Part shown: positions 1 through 5,084 of the stretch, one piece after another
How positions within the stretch are numbered: position 1 is the first letter of the stretch
Layout: each line of letters opens with the position of its first letter
Assembly: GCA_024643945.1 (NCBI GenBank)
Contig: JAHELX010000328.1
Location: 1 to 6,958, forward strand
Direction of reading: 5' to 3'
DNA from: Anaerolineales bacterium
GTDB lineage: Bacteria > Chloroflexota > Anaerolineae > 4572-78 > NAK82
DNA: 6,958 nt
Program-made: the position numbers and the translations under genes
The notes under the pieces: generated by a model
The model's input: only the letters and a program-made list of their open reading frames with translations
The model's database searches: none
What the model was told of the DNA's origin: nothing

Positions 1-733
1 ATTTCATCCCACTATATTCCACGTGGAAGCCAGCAACAATCTCGCTTTCAGCTTCCAGCAAGTCAAAGGGAGACCGCCCAATTTCGGCAATACTGGCTGC
101 GAAGAAGATGAAAAAAGCCACCGGCAAGGTGAAAAGGAAGGGCACATCCTGGACAGCGATGATCTGTCCCATTTGCATCGAGCCGGCCGCCAACGCGACT
201 ATAATGAGAGCGATGACCATGGGAATCTCATAGGCAATGAGTTGGGCCACCACGCGAAAAGCGCTGAGCAACGCATACTTGTTGTTGCTGCTCCAGCCGG
301 CCATCAAAACGGCCATTGTGCCAATACCGCCCACCGCCACTATATACAGAACGCCGATGTTCAGATCCGTGCCAATGACGCCTGGCGCCAAAGGAAGCAC
401 TGCGTACACCAATATCGTGGCGATAACCGCCAACGCTGGCGCCATGTTATACACCATCCGATCAGCGCCAATCGGCGTGATGTCCTCTTTGGTCAACATC
501 TTGACAGCATCGGCCAACCCCTGAAGCATGCCTAATGGCCCAGCTCGATTAGGCCCGACACGGTCCTGGATACGCGCTATCACCTTGCGCTCCATGTAGG
601 TGAAGGCGACTACAACCACGACAGGCGCAACGAATGACAGAATCGCCGCATACACCAGGCCTACAAGCAAGCGTGCCGTCGGCACCGCCATCTGGGGAAA
701 CAAGTTTGTAAGCCACGAGATAATCGCGTCCAT
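1..733 (-). CDS. nuoH: NADH-quinone oxidoreductase subunit H (complex I), N-terminal part, cut by window edge
   Basis: My own reverse-strand translation from the ATG at 733-731 is open to base 1, giving about 244 residues of a protein usually 330 or more long; the C-terminus lies outside the window. NuoH (ND1 family) is the membrane subunit of complex I that joins the peripheral arm to the membrane arm and helps form the quinone-binding chamber. Diagnostic blocks are ERKVIARIQDRVGPNRAGP (about residues 48-66), then LQGLADAVKMLTKEDITP, AGWSSNNKYALLSAFRVVAQ and AEIGRSPFDLLEAESEIVAG near the cut end. Several hydrophobic membrane segments separate these loops, the first at about residues 22-45. 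A GAGG lies about 9 nt before the ATG. The gene follows nuoA on the same strand after a 97-nt spacer, so it is probably in the same transcript. The nuoB, C and D genes usually found between A and H are absent here. The family call is very secure. Confidence 0.97.
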   Translation of the reverse strand, partial: MDAIISWLTNLFPQMAVPTARLLVGLVYAAILSFVAPVVVVVAFTYMERKVIARIQDRVGPNRAGPLGMLQGLADAVKMLTKEDITPIGADRMVYNMAPALAVIATILVYAVLPLAPGVIGTDLNIGVLYIVAVGGIGTMAVLMAGWSSNNKYALLSAFRVVAQLIAYEIPMVIALIIVALAAGSMQMGQIIAVQDVPFLFTLPVAFFIFFAASIAEIGRSPFDLLEAESEIVAGFHVEYSGMK

Positions 734-759
734 ACACTCCATCCTCAACAACTATGGGC

Positions 760-772
760 TGCACTGAGTGCA
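760..772. promoter_or_regulatory. 13-bp perfect palindrome in the nuoA-nuoH spacer
   Basis: TGCACT-G-AGTGCA is a perfect inverted repeat with a single central base, 27 nt upstream of the nuoH start codon. The one-base centre makes it a poor RNA hairpin but a good shape for a dimeric DNA-binding protein. No known regulator is assigned. A perfect 6+6 palindrome of this kind can occur by chance, so the function is only a suggestion. Confidence 0.3.
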
Positions 773-800
773 ATTCATACGGGAGCACGTGAAACGGGAT

Positions 801-835
801 AATTGCGAATCACGCATCACGTTTTACGTTTTACG
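801..835. repeat. Degenerate heptanucleotide tandem array at the 3' end of nuoA
   Basis: Read on the minus strand, the segment splits into five consecutive 7-mers: CGTAAAA, CGTAAAA, CGTGATG, CGTGATT and CGCAATT. Each begins with CG, and the first two are identical. The first unit overlaps the end of nuoA: its TAA supplies the stop codon and the preceding CG completes the last serine codon. The 7-nt phase is seen directly; a dispersed, genome-wide repeat of this type is an inference. Confidence 0.6.
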
Positions 836-1190
836 ACCAGCGCAACGCGCCCTTTCGCCAGGCATAGACCAGCGCCAGCACTAGAATGACGACGAAAATG
901 ACCGCCTCTGCCAGCGCATATAGAGGAAGCTGGTTATACGCCACAGCCCAGGGCAACAAAAACACTGCTTCAATGTCAAACACAACAAATACCAGGGCAT
1001 AGATATAATACTGGGCCCTAAACTGAACCCACGCGTCACCGATAGTCTCAATGCCACATTCATAGGTAGATTGTTTGACGGGGTTAGGTTTTTTGGGTCG
1101 GATGAGCCAGGCAACGCCCAGGCCAGCAACAGGGAGCAACGTAGCGACTAGAACGAGGATACCCACAAAGGCAAAATCAGAGAGCACCAT
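831..1190 (-). CDS. nuoA: NADH-quinone oxidoreductase subunit A (complex I)
   Basis: This encodes a complete 119-aa membrane subunit of proton-pumping NADH:quinone oxidoreductase (ND3 family), of normal length for the family. Three hydrophobic segments are visible at about residues 5-29, 60-82 and 88-111. The conserved loop between the first and second contains YECGIETIGDAW, with the hallmark Y-E-C-G, followed by QFRAQYYIYALVFVVFDIEAVFLLPWA, which carries the family's FD-x-E and PWA signature. The ATG at 1190-1188 follows a very strong Shine-Dalgarno sequence, AAGGAGGTCA, directly before it. That leaves only 3 nt after GGAGG, so the next codon, GTG at 1187-1185, has more usual spacing and could also be used; the products differ by one residue. 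It is the first gene of a leftward operon and is followed by nuoH rather than nuoB. A heptanucleotide repeat array forms its stop codon. Confidence 0.97.
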   Translation of the reverse strand: MVLSDFAFVGILVLVATLLPVAGLGVAWLIRPKKPNPVKQSTYECGIETIGDAWVQFRAQYYIYALVFVVFDIEAVFLLPWAVAYNQLPLYALAEAVIFVVILVLALVYAWRKGALRWS

Positions 1191-1230
1191 TGACCTCCTT
1201 GAAAATCTTACAAGAAGTGGAGAAAAGTAA

Positions 1231-1257
1231 ATGATCGGAGATGCAGAAGATCATCTC
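1231..1257 (-). promoter_or_regulatory. nuoA leader with two mutually exclusive hairpins
   Basis: Two perfect 6-bp stems compete for the same bases. One pairs 1231-1236 (ATGATC) with 1249-1254 (GATCAT) around a 12-nt loop. The other pairs 1238-1243 (GAGATG) with 1252-1257 (CATCTC) around an 8-nt loop. Both would lie near the 5' end of the nuoA mRNA if the promoter at 1270-1298 is right, about 40 nt before the ribosome binding site. The pairings are seen; any regulatory switching is speculation, and both stems are short. Confidence 0.25.
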
Positions 1258-1269
1258 ATATTTCAGTAC

Positions 1270-1298
1270 TATATAGAAAGCCTTACTCTCGGAGACAA
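1270..1298 (-). promoter_or_regulatory. Putative sigma70-type promoter of the nuoA-nuoH operon
   Basis: On the minus strand, TTGTCT (1298-1293) and TATATA (1275-1270) are separated by exactly 17 bp; each matches the consensus at four of six positions. Transcription would start near 1263, giving a leader of about 73 nt. The overlapping TATAGT two bases downstream is an alternative -10. A second possibility farther upstream is an extended -10, TGCTACAAT (1329-1321), which lacks a good -35. Confidence 0.4.
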
Positions 1299-1300
1299 CG

Positions 1301-1362
1301 CTTGCAAACAAACGGGCACTATTGTAGCATATCACGACCAAAAAGAAAAATCTGTTTGCAAG
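1301..1362. repeat. Perfect 10-bp inverted repeat in the divergent nuoA/FemAB region
   Basis: CTTGCAAACA at 1301-1310 and TGTTTGCAAG at 1353-1362 are exact reverse complements separated by 42 bp. Arm centres are 52 bp apart, close to five helical turns, so both arms face the same side of the DNA. Each arm contains the self-complementary hexamer TTGCAA. The left arm sits just upstream of the putative nuo -35 box. This layout suits a regulator binding two sites between divergent genes; the binding protein is unknown. Confidence 0.45.
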
Positions 1363-1423
1363 AATTGTCACACGGCCGGCGTTGTGTATTCGTCCTGATG
1401 CTTACCACTCAGGAAAGAAAATC

Positions 1424-1452
1424 TTGTGTCTTTAACTTGAGGCAGGTATTAT
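1424..1452 (+). promoter_or_regulatory. Putative promoter of the FemAB gene pair
   Basis: TTGTGT (1424-1429) and TATTAT (1447-1452) are separated by 17 bp. The -10 matches consensus at five of six positions; the -35 keeps only TTG. Transcription would begin near 1459, leaving about 32 nt before the GTG start at 1491. The position agrees well with that start and argues against a longer protein begun upstream of the promoter. Confidence 0.4.
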
Positions 1453-1490
1453 ATAGAAGAGACTGCAGACCGCTATGCCAGGAGCTTAAG

Positions 1491-2555
1491 GTGTCGATTC
1501 ATCTGTCCACTGCCACTTCAACCATCGTCAATCGCAAGACTTGGGACGCTTTCGTGACCGACCACCCGGGGGGGCACCTGTTGCAAACCTGGGATTGGGG
1601 CGAACTGAAGGCACGCTTTGGCTGGCACGCTATACGCCTGGCGTTGGTCGAGGACGAGCACATTCTAGCGGGTACCCAGGTCCTCTTTCGGCCGGTTCCC
1701 CCCGCATTTAGCATGGCCTACGTGCCCAAAGGTCCCCTGGTAGATTGGACCCATAGGCCCCAGGCCAATGCATTTTTGGCGGGACTACACCGTCTGTGCC
1801 GCTCGCAGCATAGCATCCTTCTAAAAATAGAACCCCATACCTCCAACAACGATGCGCTATGGGACACCATTAGCCGGTACGGCTTCGTCGTCTCTCACTT
1901 CAGCGTTCAGCCTCCACGTACCATTTTGGTTGATCTCACGCCTACCGAAGAAGACATCCTGGCGGCGATGAAACAGAAAACTCGTTACAATATACGGCTG
2001 GCCGCCCGCAAAGGCGTGACCATCCGCCACGGAACCTCGCGCGACCTGCCTACCTTCTACCGTCTGATGCAAATCACCAGCCAGCGCGACCGATTTGGCA
2101 TCCATAGCCTGGACTACTTTCGCGCCGCCTTTGAGCTGTTCACTCCCGACAGGGCAGCGCTGCTGCTGGCCGAAGTCCAGGAACAGCCAGTCGCTGGCCT
2201 GATGGTCTTCATGCATGGCTCAACCGCCTATTACCTATTTGGTGCGTCGAGCAACGCCCACCGCGAAAAGATGCCGACTTATCTCCTGCAGTGGGAGGCA
2301 ATGCGCAGGGCTAAGGCACTTGGCTGCCAAAGTTACGACTTGTGGGGCATCCCCGACGCCGACGAAGCTACCCTGGAATCAGAATTCGTCGCCCACGATG
2401 AATCCTCAGCGGGATTATGGGGTGTGTATCGCTTCAAGCGTGGCTTTGGCGGTCGGGTAACGCGGGCCGTCAGCACCTTCGACTTCGTCTACAATCGCCC
2501 CCTCTACTGGATTTATCGGCAATGGATGATCCGCCGTCAGGGAGGCATGATGTGA
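1491..2555 (+). CDS. FemAB-family peptidoglycan aminoacyltransferase, copy 1
   Basis: The predicted 354-aa protein belongs to the FemA/FemB/FemX family. These cytoplasmic enzymes use aminoacyl-tRNA to add an amino acid to the stem peptide of a peptidoglycan precursor, building the cross-bridge. Signature stretches are LLQTWDWGELKARFGW (about 30-45), MAYVPKGPLVD, MKQKTRYNIRLAARKG (from about 160) and WGVYRFKRGFGG (about 310-321). The K-T-R-Y-N-I-R and R-F-K-x-G-F-G-G blocks are typical of the double-GNAT fold. There is no long coiled-coil arm as in staphylococcal FemA, and the length is nearer FemX-type enzymes. I chose the GTG at 1491 because AGGAG ends 6 nt before it and a promoter lies just upstream. 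An in-frame ATG at 1302 would add 63 residues unlike the family. The stop overlaps the start of a paralogue. The amino acid added cannot be read from the sequence; some family members act in other aminoacyl transfers. Confidence 0.9.
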   Translation: MSIHLSTATSTIVNRKTWDAFVTDHPGGHLLQTWDWGELKARFGWHAIRLALVEDEHILAGTQVLFRPVPPAFSMAYVPKGPLVDWTHRPQANAFLAGLHRLCRSQHSILLKIEPHTSNNDALWDTISRYGFVVSHFSVQPPRTILVDLTPTEEDILAAMKQKTRYNIRLAARKGVTIRHGTSRDLPTFYRLMQITSQRDRFGIHSLDYFRAAFELFTPDRAALLLAEVQEQPVAGLMVFMHGSTAYYLFGASSNAHREKMPTYLLQWEAMRRAKALGCQSYDLWGIPDADEATLESEFVAHDESSAGLWGVYRFKRGFGGRVTRAVSTFDFVYNRPLYWIYRQWMIRRQGGMM

Positions 2556-3658
2556 CTCTTCGCGCCGTCCAGGTAACGGACCGGGCTCAATGGGACACGG
2601 CTTTGGCCTCTCTTCCCCAGTCCCACGTTTTGCAAACCTGGGACTGGGGCGATTTCAAAGGCCGCTGGGGTTGGCAGCCTACCCGCTTGCTCTTCGAGGA
2701 AAAGGGTCGACTGCTGGCCGCTGCTCAAGTATTACGACGCCAGTTGCCACGAACACCTCTTTCGGTGGCCTATGTCCCCAAAGGTCCAGCGCTGGATAAT
2801 AGCAATCCCTCTCTATTGGTTCAAGTCCTCTCAGCTTTGGAGCAAGAGGCCAGACGGCAGCGTAATCTGTTTGTCAAAATTGATCCCGACGTATGGTTGG
2901 GTTTTGGTGACAAAGACTCGCCCCTATTGCCAGGAGTCGCTACCTTGCTAGCAACGCTCACGGAACGCGGCTGGCATCGGTCGACGGAGCAGATTCAGTT
3001 CAAAAACACTGTCATTGTTGATTTGACGTTGGACGTGGATGACTTACTGGCTCGTATGAAAGTCAAGACACGCTACAACATCCGGCTAGCCAAGCGCCAG
3101 GGAGTGCAGGTCCGCCCCGGTAACGAGACTGACCTGCAAGCCTTCTACAACTTATACGCCGAAACGTCCCAGCGTGATGGGTTTCTCATCCGTCCCATGG
3201 CCTATTACCTGGATGTGTGGGGGCAATTTCTGCGAGCCGGTCGAGCTCATTTACTGTCGGCGGAAGTGGAAGGAGAATCTGTTGCCGGGTTGATACTCTT
3301 TCACTTCGGGCAAACAGCCTGGTACATGTATGGGGCTTCGAGCAATCACTATCGCAACTTGATGCCCAACCATTTGTTACAATGGGAAGCCATACAGTTG
3401 GCAAAGCAGAAGGGCTGCACCCAGTACGACATGTGGGGGGCGCCCGACTGCTTCGACGAAAGTGACCCAATGTGGGGTGTGTATCGCTTCAAAACTGGAT
3501 TTGGGGGTGAGACAGTGCGCGGGATAGGTGCTTTCGACTATTCACCATCACCCCGGCTCTACTGGGTCTACACGGTCGCGATGCCTCGCATGCTTGCTTT
3601 CATGCGCCGCCACCACCAGCCGAGGCCGCAAAAAGGGAGCAATGGGTTGCGAACATAG
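2552..3658 (+). CDS. FemAB-family peptidoglycan aminoacyltransferase, copy 2
   Basis: This is a 368-aa paralogue of the preceding gene with the same block order: LQTWDWGDFKGRWGW (about 27-41), VAYVPKGPALD, MKVKTRYNIRLAKRQG (from about 169) and MWGVYRFKTGFGG (about 307-319). The GTG start at 2552 overlaps the previous TGA as GTGA. GGGAGG lies 6 nt before it, the same spacing as in copy 1, so translational coupling is likely. An in-frame upstream start at 2417 would lie inside copy 1 and is rejected. Compared with copy 1, the loop after the WG(I/A)PD motif is about 12 residues shorter, and the central part before the KTRYNIR motif is longer. In bacteria with paired FemAB proteins, each often adds a different residue of the interpeptide bridge. 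By analogy the two copies may act in sequence or as a heterodimer, but that is inference. No clear terminator follows. Confidence 0.9.
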   Translation: MTLRAVQVTDRAQWDTALASLPQSHVLQTWDWGDFKGRWGWQPTRLLFEEKGRLLAAAQVLRRQLPRTPLSVAYVPKGPALDNSNPSLLVQVLSALEQEARRQRNLFVKIDPDVWLGFGDKDSPLLPGVATLLATLTERGWHRSTEQIQFKNTVIVDLTLDVDDLLARMKVKTRYNIRLAKRQGVQVRPGNETDLQAFYNLYAETSQRDGFLIRPMAYYLDVWGQFLRAGRAHLLSAEVEGESVAGLILFHFGQTAWYMYGASSNHYRNLMPNHLLQWEAIQLAKQKGCTQYDMWGAPDCFDESDPMWGVYRFKTGFGGETVRGIGAFDYSPSPRLYWVYTVAMPRMLAFMRRHHQPRPQKGSNGLRT

Positions 3659-3671
3659 GACACAAGGACGG

Positions 3672-3700
3672 TTGACTATATTCTAAATTGCCCTTAAAAT
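3672..3700 (+). promoter_or_regulatory. Strong sigma70-type promoter of the OmpR-type regulator
   Basis: TTGACT (3672-3677) and TAAAAT (3695-3700) are separated by exactly 17 bp, each matching five of six consensus bases. This is the best promoter in the window. Transcription would begin near 3707, giving a leader of about 50 nt. It lies in the 98-nt gap after the second FemAB gene, so the regulator probably has its own transcription unit. Confidence 0.65.
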
Positions 3701-3756
3701 AATAAGACAAGGCTCTTCCAAATGTCCTCAATTATATTCTTGTCCAAGGTGTTAGT

Positions 3757-4452
3757 GTGGCTGAAAGAATCCTGGCAATTGACGACGACTACCTCCTGCT
3801 GCAACTTATTCAACGCAGCCTGGAGTCAGCCGGGTACGAGGTGACTATCGCTCTCAATGGAGAAAGCGGGTTACAGCAACTCCACCAAAGCCCTCCTCAC
3901 CTGGTCATCCTCGATGTGATGATGCCTCAGATGGACGGTTGGGAAATCTGTCGTCGCATTCGGGACCTCTCCACCGTGCCGGTTATTATGCTCACCGCGC
4001 TTGGGTCGCACCAAGACATCGTCAAAGGCCTGAAAATGGGCGCTGATGATTACCTGGTGAAACCATTCCATCCCGAAGAGCTCCAAGCTCGGGTAGAAGC
4101 GGTGCTACGCCGGATGCGGATGCCGCCTCCTCCTTCCGATACCTCACCGCTCCGTTTCGGCGGCGGCGACCTCATTATCGACCCGGCCAACCGCCAAGTG
4201 ATGGCTCATAGCACAGTTGTGGACCTCACGCCGACGGAATACGATCTCCTCCTCTTTATGGCCAAGCGAGCCGGCCGTATCCTGTCTACCGACATCATCT
4301 TCGACAACGTGTGGCCCTACGACGCCGACGCCAACCCAGACAGTGTCAAGTGGTACATCTGGCGCCTACGCAACAAGATTGAGGAAGACCCACGTAACCC
4401 TCGGTACATCCTCACTGAGCGCGGCATCGGGTATCGGTTTGCCACCTTATAA
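3757..4452 (+). CDS. OmpR/PhoB-family response regulator, orphan
   Basis: This is a complete 231-aa DNA-binding response regulator. The receiver domain (about 4-118) has the acidic cluster D9-D10-D11, phosphoacceptor D53 in LVILDVMMPQMDG, T80 in MLTA and K102 in LVKPF, so all phosphorylation residues are present. A winged-helix domain (about 133-229) follows, with DLTPTEYDLLLFMAKRAGRILS and the end NPRYILTERGIGYRF typical of the family. A histidine kinase should phosphorylate D53 and promote dimer binding to direct-repeat sites in promoters. The start is the GTG at 3757, preceded by AAGGTG at 5-nt spacing and by a strong promoter. No kinase gene lies next to it in the window. It is downstream of two cell-wall genes, but its own promoter means co-regulation with them is not shown. 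Its target genes cannot be inferred. Confidence 0.93.
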   Translation: MAERILAIDDDYLLLQLIQRSLESAGYEVTIALNGESGLQQLHQSPPHLVILDVMMPQMDGWEICRRIRDLSTVPVIMLTALGSHQDIVKGLKMGADDYLVKPFHPEELQARVEAVLRRMRMPPPPSDTSPLRFGGGDLIIDPANRQVMAHSTVVDLTPTEYDLLLFMAKRAGRILSTDIIFDNVWPYDADANPDSVKWYIWRLRNKIEEDPRNPRYILTERGIGYRFATL

Positions 4453-4546
4453 CATTCCCGTCTCACACAGGCAGACTCGGACCAGATAGCATATCAGACC
4501 TTTGTGTGGACCCGGCGAATAGAGGTAATATTTCTCACCGGACAGT

Positions 4547-4577
4547 AAAGTCTTGAGGCTATGAACACAGGACTTTT
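4547..4577. terminator. Possible two-way terminator hairpin between convergent genes
   Basis: AAAGTCTTG (4547-4555) pairs with CAGGACTTT (4568-4576), a 9-bp stem with one G-U wobble and a 12-nt loop, followed by one further T. It lies about 95 nt after the OmpR-type regulator stop and, on the other strand, about 25 nt after the small cysteine gene stop. Location at a convergent junction supports terminator function. The low GC content of the stem and the short T run weaken it. The rest of 4453-4601 holds no gene I can support. Confidence 0.3.
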
Positions 4578-4601
4578 GGATATTGGGATTCAGGCGAACT
4601 A

Positions 4602-4961
4602 TCAAGCAATGGAATTATCCGAGGTTATCGATTGAGGCTTCTGTCTCTGATAAGGACGTACACGCGTTATAGAGTAGATAATTGTGTGTAGACACCGCTT
4701 AGTTCGATCCTTATAAATGGCATTTCGGCAGACTAAGGAGTTTTGCTCGCTGTTCTTTCCAGAGGCCAACAGAGCAGCGATTCTATCCCCTATTTCGAAC
4801 CCCCCCCCCTCACACTCAGGATTGCTACAAGGCAGTTCCTTTGGATAATCATAAGGGGTACAAACCAGCCGCTCCTCCCGCCACAACCGACGGCCGGTTG
4901 TTTCTAGAGGGCCTTGCTCCTGCCATTCCAAGGTGATGTACACAGGTCTTTGAGTTGTCAC
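4602..4961 (-). CDS. Small four-cysteine protein of unknown function, possible zinc-binding
   Basis: The product is 119 aa and I do not assign it to a named family. The GTG start at 4961-4959 is preceded by AGGAG at 6-nt spacing, the same arrangement as the FemAB genes, which makes a real gene likely. After a W-Q-E-Q-G-rich start there is a compact motif, LPCSNPECEGGGFEIGDRI (about 43-61), with two cysteines four residues apart. A second pair, CRNAIYKDRTKRC (about 78-90), follows. Two cysteine pairs about 30 residues apart suggest a metal-binding fold, but this is inference. No signal peptide or membrane segment is visible. The EGGG codons form a run of ten G on the coding strand. The reading frame across it is supported because the second cysteine pair lies beyond it in the same frame. 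The last 20 or so residues look less structured and may be poorly conserved. Confidence 0.65.
   Translation of the reverse strand: MTTQRPVYITLEWQEQGPLETTGRRLWREERLVCTPYDYPKELPCSNPECEGGGFEIGDRIAALLASGKNSEQNSLVCRNAIYKDRTKRCLHTIIYSITRVRPYQRQKPQSITSDNSIA
4800..4809 (-). repeat. Ten-base poly-G tract inside the small cysteine gene
   Basis: Ten consecutive C on the plus strand are read as G on the coding strand, as the end of a GAG codon plus three GGG codons. A one-base slip would shift the frame and remove the second cysteine pair. Such tracts cause phase variation in some bacteria, and they are also common sites of sequencing error. The frame as given is intact. Confidence 0.7.
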
Positions 4962-4991
4962 AGCCTTCTCCTATGAGTCTGAGATTTCCTA

Positions 4992-5000
4992 ATGATAGCA
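4992..5000 (-). promoter_or_regulatory. Putative extended -10 promoter of the small cysteine gene
   Basis: On the minus strand TGC-TATCAT fits an extended -10 element (TG-n-TATAAT with one mismatch). It lies about 30 nt before the GTG start, so the leader would be short. No good -35 is seen at 16-18 bp, which extended -10 promoters can tolerate. Confidence 0.3.
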
Positions 5001-5045
5001 TGATTCTTTTCAAGGATTCTCCTGGCCTGGATCGTATACTTCGCG

Positions 5046-5078
5046 TCGGGAACGCTCCCGAGCCGGCTGGGAACCGGC
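5046..5078 (-). terminator. Two back-to-back GC-rich hairpins after the single-domain regulator
   Basis: One stem is TCGGGA (5046-5051) with TCCCGA (5056-5061) around a 4-nt loop. The adjoining stem is GCCGG (5062-5066) with CCGGC (5074-5078) around a 7-nt loop. They begin a few bases after the stop of the minus-strand regulator gene. No T run follows, so this is not a classical intrinsic terminator; it may stop transcription imperfectly, protect the mRNA end or be a REP-like palindromic element. Confidence 0.4.
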
Positions 5079-5084
5079 AGGAAG

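Noticed and set aside
23..535. Long plus-strand open frame opposite nuoH
   Set aside because: It is antisense to an unmistakable NuoH and its composition is that of a shadow frame.
549..788. Minus-strand 79-codon frame over the nuoA-nuoH spacer and the nuoH start
   Set aside because: It is a shifted frame over the real NuoH N-terminus with no family resemblance.
1177..1371. Minus-strand 64-codon frame upstream of and overlapping nuoA, possible leader peptide
   Set aside because: It starts with a GTG that has no ribosome binding site, lies partly upstream of the likely nuo promoter and shows no recognisable features.
1302..1490. N-terminal extension of the first FemAB protein from an ATG at 1302
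   Set aside because: The extra residues do not resemble the family, no ribosome binding site precedes the ATG, the stretch contains the putative promoter and one arm of the inverted repeat, and the GTG at 1491 has an ideal AGGAG.
1857..2216. Minus-strand frame of 119 codons inside the first FemAB gene
   Set aside because: It is antisense to a well-supported gene and lacks a ribosome binding site.
2417..2551. Upstream start for the second FemAB gene
   Set aside because: It would lie entirely within the first FemAB gene; the GTG at 2552 with GGGAGG and a GTGA overlap is much better.
1581..2650. TTGCAAACC in both FemAB genes, resembling the inverted-repeat arms
   Set aside because: In both genes these bases code for the conserved L-Q-T of the LQTWDWG motif, so they are not extra operators.
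4883..4901. 7-bp perfect hairpin ACAACCG/CGGTTGT with a 5-nt loop followed by a few T on the plus strand
   Set aside because: It lies inside the small cysteine gene's coding sequence, the T run is short, and the bases are explained by codons.
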